From: an uncultured bacterium
Lineage (GTDB): Bacteria > Bacillota > Clostridia > Lachnospirales > Lachnospiraceae
NCBI GenBank assembly: GCA_945871045.1
Contig: CAMBUC010000003.1
Coordinates: 1-27,554 of the forward strand
Length of the DNA: 27,554 bases
Direction: 5' to 3'
Shown: positions 1 through 8,833 of the stretch, one piece after another
Layout: each line of letters opens with the position of its first letter
How positions within the stretch are numbered: position 1 is the first letter of the stretch
The notes under the pieces: model-generated
Database searches by the model: none
The model's input: only the letters and a program-made list of their open reading frames with translations
What the model was told of the DNA's origin: nothing
Made by a program: the position numbers and the translations under genes

Positions 1-240
1 ATAATCAGAATGTCTGTAGTAGATCTTCTGATCCATCTTCTTACCGGTAACAGCGATCTTCTCTGCATTTACAACGATCACGTAATCACCGCAATCCATA
101 TGAGGAGTGAAGATCGGCTTATTCTTTCCTCTTAAAACTTTTGCAATCTCTGATGATAAACGACCTAATGTCATTCCTGTAGCGTCAACAACATACCATT
201 TGCGATCAATGGTAGCCGGGCTTGCCATAAATGTGTTCAT
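1..240 (-). CDS. rplM: 50S ribosomal protein L13, N-terminal part (cut by window edge)
   Basis: The first 80 codons read as the N-terminal part of ribosomal protein L13: MNTFMASPATIDRKWYVVDA, then GMTLGRLSSEIAKVLRGK, the PHMDCGDYVIVVNAEKI segment and YRHSDY at the window edge. L13 is an early-assembly protein of the large ribosomal subunit that binds 23S rRNA. The start ATG (238-240) has AGGAGG seven bases upstream. The C-terminal part and the usual partner rpsI lie outside the window. It follows truA on the same strand, the common Firmicutes order, but has its own strong promoter and folded leader. Identification is firm; nothing looks broken apart from the window cut. Confidence 0.96.
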   Translation of the reverse strand, partial: MNTFMASPATIDRKWYVVDATGMTLGRLSSEIAKVLRGKNKPIFTPHMDCGDYVIVVNAEKIAVTGKKMDQKIYYRHSDY

Positions 241-372
241 GGTTTTTCCTCCTGAATATTTTTAGCGGTAGAAGCAAAAATGGAAATGTCCGAAACCATT
301 CGTCTGCTTCTTATTTGTATAACTAAAATGCTTTGCCGGGGCTTTGGCACAGCATTTCTAACCACGTCAGCC
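241..372 (-). promoter_or_regulatory. Folded 5' leader of rplM (candidate L13 autoregulatory leader)
   Basis: The roughly 130-nt untranslated leader of rplM contains two stems on the minus strand. The promoter-proximal one pairs AAATGCT-g-TGCC (357-346) with GGCA-a-AGCATTT (337-326). The second pairs GAAGCA (310-305) with TGCTTC (276-271) and, inside it, AATGG (300-296) with CCATT (283-279). AGGAGG follows directly. Many Firmicutes carry an L13 leader by which excess L13 is thought to repress its own operon. I infer this is that element from position and folding only; I did not match it to a covariance model. Confidence 0.55.
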
Positions 373-377
373 TTTAT

Positions 378-406
378 ATATTACTACGCGTTTTTACCAC
401 TGTCAA
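378..406 (-). promoter_or_regulatory. Sigma-A promoter for rplM
   Basis: On the minus strand TTGACA (406-401) and TAATAT (383-378) are separated by exactly 17 bases, an almost perfect vegetative promoter. The predicted transcription start is near 371, giving the folded rplM leader. It separates rplM from the ecf-truA transcript. Confidence 0.85.
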
Positions 407-558
407 CTGCTTTTTGTGATTTTTCGCGCTAAATATAAGGGTTTTTGTAATTGTTCATACCCACGACACGCACTCCGCTGCGGGGCGTGGAGAGAATGCC
501 TAAAGCAGTCAATGCTTCCCTGCCATGCCCAAGGCATTTTAAATGCAGGGAAACCCTG
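407..558. other. truA-rplM spacer with two hairpins
   Basis: The spacer holds no gene. Two hairpins are visible. One pairs TTCCCTGC (516-523) with GCAGGGAA (545-552), with a nested ATGCC/GGCAT stem (525-529, 533-537). The other pairs CCACG (461-465) with CGTGG (486-490), with an inner CCG/CGG stem. Neither is followed by a T-run on either strand, so they are not canonical intrinsic terminators. They may act as 3'-end processing or partial termination structures for the truA transcript. Confidence 0.5.
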
Positions 559-1332
559 TTACTGGAACGAGGTACGAGTGATCAGTAACGGGTTTTTCTC
601 AAATTCGATCCCAATCATCGTGAGACCATGGGCCGGAGCCGTAGGTCCTGCTGCACTTCGGTCACACGCTGCGATAATATCCTTCATCTCCTCCGGCTTT
701 CGTGCACCGCAGCCAATCTCAAGCAAGGTTCCTGCGATGATACGGACCATATTGTATAGAAAACCTGCACCCGTCACCCGGATACAGATCATATCCCCTG
801 TTTGTTTCACAGTACAATCATATACGGTGCGCACAGTGGTCTCCGTCTGCGCATGGGCAGAACAAAAACTTGCAAAATCATGGGTTCCAATCACATACTT
901 CGCCGCATCCTGCATGATCTTTACATCCAATTTTCGATAAGTAAAATAGGAATCCCTGCGCTCTGTGGGGAGCGGAAACTCCCGGTTCAAGATGCGGTAT
1001 TCGTAGGTCTTTGTACTGTTGCAATGACGCGGATGAAAATCCGGCGCCACTTCACCGGATTCCTGAACCACGATATCCTCCGGCAATCTTTGATTTAATG
1101 CGTAACTGATCTTTTCCGGCGGGATCCGCGTTTCTGTATCAAAAACAGCCACATTTCCAAGAGCATGCACACCGGAATCCGTGCGGCTCGCACCCGTCAC
1201 AACGATGGTCTCTCCCAAAAGTTCCGACAACGCCTGATTCAACACGCCTTCCACCGTCGGTGCGCCCGGCTGGAACTGCCAGCCGCAATAATCTGTGCCG
1301 TCATAAGCGACACGCATCATCACGCGCTTCAT
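559..1332 (-). CDS. truA: tRNA pseudouridine(38-40) synthase TruA
   Basis: 257 residues, the usual length for TruA, which isomerises uridines 38-40 in the anticodon arm of many tRNAs. The catalytic motif is GASRTDSGVHALGN, with the nucleophilic Asp at residue 52 inside RTD. The N-terminal VAYDGTDYCGWQFQ and the C-terminal GAGFLYNMVRIIAGTLLEIG segment are family signatures. The start codon overlaps the ecfT stop (ATGA), which implies translational coupling and fixes this start over the nearby Met5 and Met6. It is the last gene of the long minus-strand unit before rplM. Confident. Confidence 0.97.
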   Translation of the reverse strand: MKRVMMRVAYDGTDYCGWQFQPGAPTVEGVLNQALSELLGETIVVTGASRTDSGVHALGNVAVFDTETRIPPEKISYALNQRLPEDIVVQESGEVAPDFHPRHCNSTKTYEYRILNREFPLPTERRDSYFTYRKLDVKIMQDAAKYVIGTHDFASFCSAHAQTETTVRTVYDCTVKQTGDMICIRVTGAGFLYNMVRIIAGTLLEIGCGARKPEEMKDIIAACDRSAAGPTAPAHGLTMIGIEFEKNPLLITRTSFQ

Positions 1333-2129
1333 ACTACCACCCGAAGCACAAAAAGAAGTGCCAGATACAGGATCAATGCGGCATATGCCTTGTAATCCAG
1401 TCCCTGATAACGAAGGGGCTTCATCTTGGTGCGACCATCACCGCCGCAGTAGCAACGCGCCTCCATAGCCATCGCCAGATCATTTGCACGACGGAATGCA
1501 GATATGAATAAAGGCACCAAAAGGGGCACCAAGGATTTTGCTTTCTGGATAATATTGCCCTCATCAAAATTTGCGCCGCGGGCAGTCTGCGCCTTCATGA
1601 TCTTATCCGTCTCCTCGATCAGGATCGGAATAAAGCGAAGTGCGATGGACATCATCATGGCGATCTCATGAACCGGTACATGGATCTTATTCAACGGGCG
1701 AAGGGCTTTTTCCAAACCGTCCGTCAATTGATTTGGTGTTGTTGTAAGTGTCATGAGGGATGTTCCAAGAATCAGATACGTCAGACGGATCGCCATTCGA
1801 ACCGCCGCCGCAATACCTTCCTTTGTGATCTTCAGTTTCCAGATCTGAAACAGGGGCTCTCCGGGTGTCAAAAACAGATTGAACAATGCTGTAATAAGCA
1901 TCAATACCATGATCGCCCGAAGGCCTTTGACCATATAACGAAAGGGAACTTTGGAAATGCGGATGACCGCTGCCAGAAACAACGTCACTACTGCAAGTCC
2001 GACAATTCCCTTATAGGCAAACACAGAAATCAAAAATACCAGTGTGCCAAATAGTTTTACACGCGGATCCATGCGATGAATAACGGAACCGGTGGGATAA
2101 TATTGTCCAATTGTAATATCTCTTAACAT
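1329..2129 (-). CDS. ecfT: ECF transporter transmembrane T component
   Basis: 266 residues, polytopic membrane protein. It is the scaffold that connects the two ATPases to interchangeable substrate-binding S-components in group II energy-coupling-factor transporters for vitamins and metals. The two coupling-helix motifs are visible: ARG at 183-185 (QTARGANF) and ARC at 224-226 (MEARCYCGG). Hydrophobic segments lie near residues 27-58, 70-88 and 110-130, and at the C-terminus (AYAALILYLALLFVLRVVV). The start has GGAG eight bases upstream. It lies 14 bases after ecfA2 and overlaps truA by 4. No S-component is in the window, so substrates are unknown; probably a shared module. Confidence 0.95.
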   Translation of the reverse strand: MLRDITIGQYYPTGSVIHRMDPRVKLFGTLVFLISVFAYKGIVGLAVVTLFLAAVIRISKVPFRYMVKGLRAIMVLMLITALFNLFLTPGEPLFQIWKLKITKEGIAAAVRMAIRLTYLILGTSLMTLTTTPNQLTDGLEKALRPLNKIHVPVHEIAMMMSIALRFIPILIEETDKIMKAQTARGANFDEGNIIQKAKSLVPLLVPLFISAFRRANDLAMAMEARCYCGGDGRTKMKPLRYQGLDYKAYAALILYLALLFVLRVVV

Positions 2130-2143
2130 TTCAATTCTCCAGT

Positions 2144-2998
2144 TCAGTCATGCATGCGCATAACCTTTAATATCTCCTGCTTTGCTTCTTCCACAGTTGT
2201 CGCCTCAATGCTTACCGGAAATCCTTTTTCCCGCAACTCATGCATCAGATAGGTGACCTGAGGCGCTGCCAGGCCGACTGTTTCTAATTCCTTATAATAA
2301 CGGAACACATTTTTCGGACTGTCATCATACATGACACTGCCCTGATTCATAACGATAATGCGCTCCACATATTTTGCCACATCCTCCATACTATGAGATA
2401 CGAGAATGATGGTGATATGATTTTCTCTATGCAATTTTGCCAACTGATCCAGTATCTCATCCCGGCCCTTTGGATCCAGACCGGCCGTCGGTTCATCTAA
2501 GATCAACACTTCCGGCTTCATTGCCAGAACTCCCGCGATGGCCACACGGCGTTTTTGTCCTCCCGAAAGATCAAATGGGGACTGCTCATACAGTTTCTCC
2601 GACAATCCAACGCTGCGCAGTGCCTCAAAAGCACGCAGTTCCGCAGCGTTTTTATCCAATCCCTGATTCATAGGTCCAAAACATACATCCGCAAGGATCG
2701 TTGTTTCAAACAACTGATGCTCCGGATACTGAAATACCAATCCTACTTTGCTGCGGAGTTTACGCATGCTGTAACCTTCTGCATAGATGTCTTCTCCGTT
2801 ATAGTAGATCGTTCCTGTTGTTGCACGCAAAAGACCGTTCATATGCTGGATCAGTGTGGATTTTCCCGATCCTGTATGTCCGATCACGCCAATGAACTGG
2901 CCGTCTTGAATCTCAAGGTTGATATCTTTTAAGGCGTACATTTCGTAGGCACTGCCCTGACCGTAGATGTAGTTTACTTTATCGAGTTTCATTGACAT
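2144..2998 (-). CDS. ecfA2: ECF transporter ATPase A2
   Basis: 284 residues, ABC ATPase. Walker A is GHTGSGKST (40-48), Q-loop VFQYPEHQLFE (88-98), signature LSGGQKRR (144-151), Walker B VLILDEP with catalytic Glu169, and H-loop VSHSMEDV. It forms a heterodimer with EcfA1 that powers uptake through EcfT. The family's C-terminal extension is present. The start at 2998 has AGGGAAG about nine bases upstream and overlaps the ecfA1 stop by 10 bases; an in-frame Met at codon 3 would give a 4-base ATGA overlap instead, but its spacing to the SD is worse. Second ATPase of the conserved A1-A2-T-truA order. Confidence 0.95.
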   Translation of the reverse strand: MSMKLDKVNYIYGQGSAYEMYALKDINLEIQDGQFIGVIGHTGSGKSTLIQHMNGLLRATTGTIYYNGEDIYAEGYSMRKLRSKVGLVFQYPEHQLFETTILADVCFGPMNQGLDKNAAELRAFEALRSVGLSEKLYEQSPFDLSGGQKRRVAIAGVLAMKPEVLILDEPTAGLDPKGRDEILDQLAKLHRENHITIILVSHSMEDVAKYVERIIVMNQGSVMYDDSPKNVFRYYKELETVGLAAPQVTYLMHELREKGFPVSIEATTVEEAKQEILKVMRMHD

Positions 2999-3879
2999 AA
3001 TGTATTTCTTCCCTTGAAAGATTCGTTCAGTTTCTCCAGTGCTTCTATTAGTTCTTCCCTCGTTAAGATACCATCCGGAAGATCAAGTCCCGCTTTTTTT
3101 AATTCATGTGCCAATAACGTGATCTGCGGAACATCCATACGGTGCGCTTTTAAGGAGTCTACACGTGAAAAGATCTCACGGGGTGTTCCCTGCATGACAA
3201 CGGCTCCGCTGTCCATGACATACACGTAATCGGCATCTGTCACTTCTTCCATATAATGCGTGATGAGTATGATCGTGACACCCTTTTTTTTATTCAATTC
3301 ATGAACCGTCTTGAGTACTTCTTTTCGTCCGTTGGGATCCAACATGGCAGTGGGTTCGTCTAATACAATACATTTCGGCTGCATTGCTACCACGCCTGCG
3401 ATCGCCACGCGCTGCTTCTGTCCACCGGATAGTTTATTGGGCGAGTGACTTCGGTATTTTAACATGCCCACCGCCTTTAAACTGTCTTCCACACGCTGCC
3501 AGATCTCATCGGTGGGAACACCGATATTTTCCGGTCCAAAACCCACATCCTCTTCCACAATACTTCCAATGATCTGATTGTCCGGATTCTGAAATACCAT
3601 ACCTGTATTTTGCCGGATCTTCCAGAGGTTGTCCGCATCCGATGTATCCTTCCCGTCCACCCACAAGGTTCCTTCGGTAGGATTTAAGAGTACGTTCAAA
3701 TGCTTTGCCAGTGTAGACTTGCCGGAACCGTTATGACCTAAGATCGCCACAAAACTGCCGGGCTTGATATCAATATCTACATGATCAAGGGCTGTATGCG
3801 TCGCGATGGGATTGCCCTCTTCATCACGGCGGATATATTCATGTACCAGTTGTCTTGCTTTTACCATTAATGATGTCAT
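2989..3879 (-). CDS. ecfA1: ECF transporter ATPase A1
   Basis: 296 residues, ABC ATPase of a group II ECF transporter. Walker A GHNGSGKST (48-56), Q-loop VFQNPDNQI (95-103), signature LSGGQKQRVA (150-159), Walker B IVLDEP with Glu175, H-loop ITHYMEEV. Pairs with EcfA2. Its gene starts 25 bases after trmL and ends inside the start of ecfA2, so all three ecf genes are probably translated from one message. The upstream SD (GAGAAAAG) is weak, and Met5 (MVKARQLVHEY) is a possible alternative start. In many Firmicutes ecfA1 follows rplQ; here it follows an aminotransferase/trmL block. Confidence 0.94.
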   Translation of the reverse strand: MTSLMVKARQLVHEYIRRDEEGNPIATHTALDHVDIDIKPGSFVAILGHNGSGKSTLAKHLNVLLNPTEGTLWVDGKDTSDADNLWKIRQNTGMVFQNPDNQIIGSIVEEDVGFGPENIGVPTDEIWQRVEDSLKAVGMLKYRSHSPNKLSGGQKQRVAIAGVVAMQPKCIVLDEPTAMLDPNGRKEVLKTVHELNKKKGVTIILITHYMEEVTDADYVYVMDSGAVVMQGTPREIFSRVDSLKAHRMDVPQITLLAHELKKAGLDLPDGILTREELIEALEKLNESFKGRNTLCQ

Positions 3880-3903
3880 TCGCTTTTCTCTACCGGCTGC
3901 CTG

Positions 3904-4395
3904 CTACCAATGCAGCTGATGCAGTTCTCCCTCTGTCTTCATATGTGCGAATCCCTGCTGGCGCAAGGCTTCATATAAGACGATCGCCACCGAATTGGAC
4001 AGGTTTAACGACCGTGTCTCCCCCACCATGGGAATCCGCACGCAGGTGTCCGGATGATCTTTTAGGATTTCTTCCGGAATACCGGCGCTCTCTTTTCCGA
4101 ACATGATATAACAATTATCTTCATACTGCGCATCGGAATAAATATGACGTCCCTTCGTGGTCGCATAATAGATCTTTGCTCCCGAATTACGGGCAAGAAA
4201 ATCCTCATAATCCACATAGGTGGTCACATCCAGATCACACCAGTAGTCCATTCCTGCTCGTTTTAATGCTTTTTCGTTAAGTGAAAAACCAAGTGGTTCG
4301 ATCAGGTGCAGACGGGTGTTCGTTGCCACACAGGTACGTCCGATGTTTCCTGTATTCGCCGGAATTTCCGGCTCCAATAAAACGATATTGATCAT
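3904..4395 (-). CDS. trmL: tRNA (cytidine/uridine-34 2'-O)-methyltransferase, TrmL/SPOUT family
   Basis: 163 residues, the normal length of TrmL (YibK). These dimeric SPOUT enzymes use SAM to methylate the ribose of wobble nucleotide 34 in leucine tRNAs. Visible signatures are the N-terminal LLEPEIPANTGNIGRTC, the knot segments MFGKESAGIPEEIL (98-111) and VRIPMVGETRSLNLSNS (119-135), and the C-terminal AIVLYEALRQQGF helix. Start ATG overlaps the aminotransferase stop as ATGA, so it is translationally coupled to it. Family assignment is firm; exact tRNA substrates are inferred from the family. Confidence 0.93.
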   Translation of the reverse strand: MINIVLLEPEIPANTGNIGRTCVATNTRLHLIEPLGFSLNEKALKRAGMDYWCDLDVTTYVDYEDFLARNSGAKIYYATTKGRHIYSDAQYEDNCYIMFGKESAGIPEEILKDHPDTCVRIPMVGETRSLNLSNSVAIVLYEALRQQGFAHMKTEGELHQLHW

Positions 4396-5570
4396 GCCTG
4401 CTCTGCCTCCGCCCGCAGTCTTGTAATAAATTTCTCAATCCTTCCGATGGCAACCTTTAAGTTATCCAAAGAATACGCATAAGAAATGCGAAGGAATCCT
4501 TCTCCGCAATCCCCGAATGCAGTTCCCGGAACAACCGCCACTTTTTCTTCACGCAGCAGTCTGGTGGCAAATTCATCGGAAGTCATTCCAAATTCCTTGA
4601 TACAAGGGAATATGTAAAAGGCGCCAAAGGGTTCGAAACATTGAAGACCCATGCGCTCAAATTCATGCATCAGGAACCGGCGTCTCTGATTGTACTGTTC
4701 ACGCATCATTGCAACATCTTCATCACCGTTTCGCATTGCTTCCACCGCCGCATACTGACTGTTGGTAGGTGCACACATGATCGCGAACTGGTGAATTTTT
4801 AGTACCTGATCCATAATGACCTTCGGTCCGCAAGCATAACCCAGACGCCAACCGGTCATCGCATGGGATTTGGAAAATCCATTGATCACAACAGTACGCT
4901 CACGCATACCCGGGAGTGATGCAATCGAAGTGTGCTCCTCCAGATAACAAAGTTCTGCATAGATCTCATCACTGAGCACGAACAGATCATGTTTGATGAT
5001 CACTTCTGCAATAGCTTCCAGATCAGATTTCTCCATAACTGCCCCCGTCGGATTGTTCGGAAACGGTAAAACGATAATCTTTGTCTTTGGTGTGATCGCT
5101 GCCTCTAATGCTTCGGGTGTCAGACGGAACTGATCTTCTTCTTTTAGTTCGATAATAACCGGTACTCCTCCGGCAAGGATACAGCAAGGCTCGTAAGATA
5201 CATAACTGGGCTGGGGAATCAGCACTTCATCACCGGGATCGATCATCGCACGAAATGCGTTGTCGATTCCTTCGCTGCCGCCTACTGTAATAAGGATCTC
5301 CGATAGCGGATCATACTGCAGATGGAATCTGCGGTCTAAGTATTTGGAGATCTCCACGCGAAGTTCCTTCAAGCCCGCATTTGATGTATAAAAGGTACGT
5401 CCTTTTTCCAATGTATAAATACCCTCATCGCGAATATGCCAGGGTGTATCAAAATCCGGTTCACCCACACCAAGGGAGATGGCATCCTGCATCTCATTTA
5501 CGATGTCGAAAAACTTTCTGATTCCGGAGGGCTTAATACTTGTGATCTTTTCATTTAACGGATTTCTCAT
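4392..5570 (-). CDS. PLP-dependent class I aminotransferase (aspartate aminotransferase-like)
   Basis: 392 residues, fold-type I aminotransferase. The PLP lysine is Lys234 in NGFSKSHAMTGWRLGY. Also seen are LPFPNNPTGAV (Asn173), LSDEIYAEL (Asp201, Tyr204) and the carboxylate-binding Arg in FLRISYAYS near the C-terminus. The sequence resembles the AspC/PatA group; the amino-group donor cannot be told from sequence. It overlaps the upstream Lrp/AsnC gene by 4 bases (ATGA) and trmL by 4. This Lrp-plus-aminotransferase pairing suggests amino-acid-responsive control of a transaminase, which is inference. Confidence 0.92.
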   Translation of the reverse strand: MRNPLNEKITSIKPSGIRKFFDIVNEMQDAISLGVGEPDFDTPWHIRDEGIYTLEKGRTFYTSNAGLKELRVEISKYLDRRFHLQYDPLSEILITVGGSEGIDNAFRAMIDPGDEVLIPQPSYVSYEPCCILAGGVPVIIELKEEDQFRLTPEALEAAITPKTKIIVLPFPNNPTGAVMEKSDLEAIAEVIIKHDLFVLSDEIYAELCYLEEHTSIASLPGMRERTVVINGFSKSHAMTGWRLGYACGPKVIMDQVLKIHQFAIMCAPTNSQYAAVEAMRNGDEDVAMMREQYNQRRRFLMHEFERMGLQCFEPFGAFYIFPCIKEFGMTSDEFATRLLREEKVAVVPGTAFGDCGEGFLRISYAYSLDNLKVAIGRIEKFITRLRAEAEQA

Positions 5571-6049
5571 GGTGTCATCAATATCCTTTCATCCTTTGGT
5601 GCATCTGCCATAACCGTACCATGGTCTTTGTACTTCTTTAAGATAAAGTTTGTCTTTGTGCTGAGTACCGAGTCCAGAGTAGACAGTTTGTCACTGACAA
5701 AGGAAGAAATATCACGCAGAGTCTTTCCTTCCAAAGTTACCATCAGGTCAAATCCACCGGAGATCAGATACACAGAGTTTACCTCCGGATAGTTATAAAT
5801 GCGCTCTGCAACCTTATCAAATCCCATATCTCGCTGGGGAGTGACACGCACCTCGATCAATGCAGTTACTTTTTCCACATCTGTCTTATCCCAATCGATC
5901 AGGGTATGATAACCACAGATCACATGCTCTGCCTCCATGGCAGCCAATTCATTGATGACCATCTGCTCATCTACACCTAAGAGCACCGCCAGTTCATGAA
6001 GATCTACACGGCTATTTTTCTCAATAAATGTCAATATTTTCTCTCGCAT
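5567..6049 (-). CDS. Lrp/AsnC family transcriptional regulator
   Basis: 160 residues, the typical size. N-terminal winged helix-turn-helix (residues about 1-55, DLHELAVLLGVDEQMVINELAAME) followed by an AsnC ligand-binding/oligomerisation domain (about 62-140: VTALIEVRVTPQRDMGFDKVAERIYNYPEVNSVYLISGGFDLMVTLEG). Members form octamers that bind DNA in response to amino acids. Start ATG at 6049 has an AGGTG-type SD. It lies 45 bases after the AIR-synthase-like gene and is coupled to the aminotransferase by ATGA, its most likely target and partner. The effector is unknown. Confidence 0.92.
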   Translation of the reverse strand: MREKILTFIEKNSRVDLHELAVLLGVDEQMVINELAAMEAEHVICGYHTLIDWDKTDVEKVTALIEVRVTPQRDMGFDKVAERIYNYPEVNSVYLISGGFDLMVTLEGKTLRDISSFVSDKLSTLDSVLSTKTNFILKKYKDHGTVMADAPKDERILMTP

Positions 6050-6094
6050 ATGTTACACCTATCCCTTTCTCATTCATCCTTTCAGGACTTGCCT

Positions 6095-7078
6095 TCAGAC
6101 TACCTTATAAAGTTCATCAACTTTCGGCGGTTCTAAAAACCGACGTTCTTCACCGGACAAGATGACGCGGTCATTGCCCGCTGTCATTTTACCGATGCAG
6201 ACAGCCGGAATATTTGCAGCCTCCAGAGCCCGCACCAAACCGTTTCCATCTGCCGCTGCCATTAACATGCTTCCGCTGCTGATCAGTTCATACGGGTTGA
6301 CATCAAAAAATTCACAAATCTCCACCGTCTCCTGACGGATGGGGATCTTTTTCAAGTCTACTTCCAGTCCCACACCGGAACTCTCCGCCATCTCCCAAAG
6401 AGCGCCGAAAATTCCGCCCTCTGTCACATCATGCATGGCGCTCACACCTGCCTCCACCGCAATTCGCGATTCAGGAAGCACAGAAAGATATGCATCAAAT
6501 CCTTTGGCTGTATCAACCAGATTCTGTGGATAGCGGGTCAAAAGTTCTTCTTCCCGCTCTTTTGCTATGATGGACGTTCCTTCCAGACCAACCCATTTTG
6601 TAACGACCACATCCATGCCCGGACGTGCACCGGCTGTTGAAATGAGACGGCCTTTTTTTGCTTTTCCAACTCCAACAACAGAAATCACCGGCTGATTCAC
6701 TACACGCGTCACCTCTGTATGGCCTCCCATGATCTGAACATTCGCGGCATGCGCCGCGGCCTCTGCCTGTTCCATCATCATCCGCAGTTTGGCTTCGGAA
6801 AGTTTTTCCGGCAAAAGAAAAGTAAGCATCACACCGATAGGTTCTGCTCCCGCACTGGCAAGGTCATTTAAGGTGATCTGTATCGCCAGATTCCCAATGT
6901 CCTTTGCTGTGCCGGTGATCGGATCTGTGGATAACACAAACAGTTCGTCCTCCTTGAGCGCCATGGCGGCGCAATCCTCTCCGACAGAAGCACCCAAAAG
7001 CACTTCCGAACGATTGGTTCGTATTTGTTTTAGTACAGATCTTTTCAGTACAGTCTCCGGTACTTTGCCTACTTTCAT
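6095..7078 (-). CDS. AIR synthase-related (HypE/PurM-like) protein
   Basis: 327 residues with the two-domain fold of the PurM/HypE/ThiL/SelD family. The N-terminal ATP-binding half has SVGEDCAAMAL (about 31-41), DPITG, LAIQITLNDLASAGAEPIGVML and the GGHTEVT turn (about 118-124). The C-terminal half has HDVTEGGIFGALWEMAESS. It lacks the HypE C-terminal cysteine that carries the thiocarbamate (ends DELYKVV), and there are no other hyp genes nearby, so a role in hydrogenase maturation is not supported. The substrate is unknown. RBS AGAGGA precedes ATG. It sits between the VanW-family gene (37 bases) and the Lrp gene. Confidence 0.88.
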   Translation of the reverse strand: MKVGKVPETVLKRSVLKQIRTNRSEVLLGASVGEDCAAMALKEDELFVLSTDPITGTAKDIGNLAIQITLNDLASAGAEPIGVMLTFLLPEKLSEAKLRMMMEQAEAAAHAANVQIMGGHTEVTRVVNQPVISVVGVGKAKKGRLISTAGARPGMDVVVTKWVGLEGTSIIAKEREEELLTRYPQNLVDTAKGFDAYLSVLPESRIAVEAGVSAMHDVTEGGIFGALWEMAESSGVGLEVDLKKIPIRQETVEICEFFDVNPYELISSGSMLMAAADGNGLVRALEAANIPAVCIGKMTAGNDRVILSGEERRFLEPPKVDELYKVV

Positions 7079-7115
7079 ATCGTAATCCTCTTTGCAGTTT
7101 TATTTTTCAAAAAGA

Positions 7116-8729
7116 CTATTCTTCCTCAGTGTCTTCTGTTACAGGATCTTCCATTTCCTCAGTCTCTTCCTTTTCCGGTTTTGTCGGTTTTTCGGAACCC
7201 TGCTCTTCTTGCTTTTGTTCTTCTTCCTGTTGCTTCTTTTCTTCCTCTTCCCGTTTCTTTAAAGCCTCTGCGGAATTTGCAGCAGCTGCTGCTCGGACAG
7301 CCTCTTCATCCTTCGACGCGATGGCTGCCTTGATCGCCGCCACAGCCTCTTCATTGTCAGATTTCACACCGACTGCCACGATCCTCGGAGATGCATTGTA
7401 AGTACTGTTGTTATATACTTCACGACTTACTTCTACACCATTTTCCTTCACAATTTTCCAAAGTTTTGCAGTATATCCGGTATGGGAACTTTGCAGTTTT
7501 TCCACATAACCAATGGGCTTATCTCCCAGAACCTCAAACTTCACTTCCGGTTCTGTTGTGCTTGTGGTTTCACTCTCAAAGGATACTTCCCTTCCGGCCG
7601 GACGTGTTTCCTCTCCAAAGATCGTAAACGTGATCTGCATGCCGCTTGTATAGCCCTCGATATAGATAGGAAAATCATAATTATTTGTGAATTTCAGATC
7701 TTTATAAGTTCCGGCGATCGCTGCGTCCATAGACGGCTTTACATAACTGACGATCATCGAATGGCAATATCGCTCATCGATCGCAAGTTCTGCCCTAATG
7801 ACCGCATTATAAAGGGTAGTCGATACCTGACAGATTCCGCCGCCATAGGTCTGGACAGTCGTTCCGTTCTCATAAGAACCGGCAAGTTCATAACCGTTTT
7901 CTGCCGTAAAGGGATTCACTGCCTCGTATACAGAGAACTGCTCTCCCGGATAAAGCACCTTTCCATTGATCTTGTTTGCTCCGTTTCGCACGTTCTGTGC
8001 ACGTCCGGCTGACGATGTTCCAAAATCGGTAGTGAAGGTTCCCAACACATCCTTTACCCGCGAAAGCTGCTCTTTGGTTCCCTGCGGTTCCACCACACTT
8101 GCCGCTAATTCTAACGATGTGTCATTCTGCGTCCACATCTCTTCAATATAAGACACAATCTCATCTGCGGATTGATCCACGTCTACCGCAACACCGTTCT
8201 GACCATCCGTGATGGTAAAGCCACCATTTTCACGGATCAGGCCATAGTTGACCGCCTCCTGATTCATGTCCTTTGTATTCGCTTCCAAATAAGTCTTTAC
8301 TTTCTCTTTATCAGCAGTATATTCGATATCAAAGATCAGATTCTCATGTTCGAGATCTTTCTTCGACTTATAACGTTCGATGAGATTTCCGGTTTTTCCG
8401 ACATTTAAAGCATCTTTTACAATCACCGGATTCGCCCATGTGACACCGAAATCTGCTGCTGTTGCAGTCACGCTCTTATCATCTACGGTCAAAGTAAACT
8501 GTGTATTGCCCAGCGACTCCACATACGACTCTACCGCTTCGGTTGCCTGCACCTCATTCATGCCGCCTACATCGATCGTTCCAATATAAATATTCTCTGC
8601 GATCAGACGCTCACCACTCTCCTGTGCCTTTGCAGTCACACCTGCATATACACCGACTGCACAGATCACTGCTGCCACAAGGGCTCCGCCAATCTTCCAT
8701 CCAAAATGTTTGTTCTTATTTTTTCTCAT
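7116..8729 (-). CDS. VanW family cell-wall protein with peptidoglycan-binding-like and G5-like domains
   Basis: 537 residues. An N-terminal membrane segment (about 11-31, WKIGGALVAAVICAVGVYAG) anchors or exports it. Residues about 45-215 match the YoaR-like putative peptidoglycan-binding region. VanW core about 233-380: TDFGTSSAGRAQNVRNGA, VLYPGEQFSVYEAVNPFT, TVQTYGGGICQVSTTLYNAV. A G5-like segment follows (about 385-455). The last 80 residues are a low-complexity Ala/Glu/Lys tail. Its function is not established; the domains suggest a cell-envelope role. RBS GAGG precedes the ATG. It is the first gene of the nine-gene minus-strand unit. Confidence 0.9.
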   Translation of the reverse strand: MRKNKNKHFGWKIGGALVAAVICAVGVYAGVTAKAQESGERLIAENIYIGTIDVGGMNEVQATEAVESYVESLGNTQFTLTVDDKSVTATAADFGVTWANPVIVKDALNVGKTGNLIERYKSKKDLEHENLIFDIEYTADKEKVKTYLEANTKDMNQEAVNYGLIRENGGFTITDGQNGVAVDVDQSADEIVSYIEEMWTQNDTSLELAASVVEPQGTKEQLSRVKDVLGTFTTDFGTSSAGRAQNVRNGANKINGKVLYPGEQFSVYEAVNPFTAENGYELAGSYENGTTVQTYGGGICQVSTTLYNAVIRAELAIDERYCHSMIVSYVKPSMDAAIAGTYKDLKFTNNYDFPIYIEGYTSGMQITFTIFGEETRPAGREVSFESETTSTTEPEVKFEVLGDKPIGYVEKLQSSHTGYTAKLWKIVKENGVEVSREVYNNSTYNASPRIVAVGVKSDNEEAVAAIKAAIASKDEEAVRAAAAANSAEALKKREEEEKKQQEEEQKQEEQGSEKPTKPEKEETEEMEDPVTEDTEEE

Positions 8730-8833
8730 AGAATAACCTCATTTCACGCTATCGAAACCATCTTTTTTGCCCGGTCTCGACTTTATCAGTTTCCAGTTTC
8801 ATTGATATGTATCTCCAAACAGTTCGATTCTTA

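Noticed and set aside
516..552. Hairpin after truA as an intrinsic terminator
   Set aside because: The stem is good (TTCCCTGC/GCAGGGAA) but no T-run follows on either strand.
6095..7078. Calling the AIR-synthase-like gene hypE
   Set aside because: No C-terminal cysteine and no other hydrogenase maturation genes nearby.
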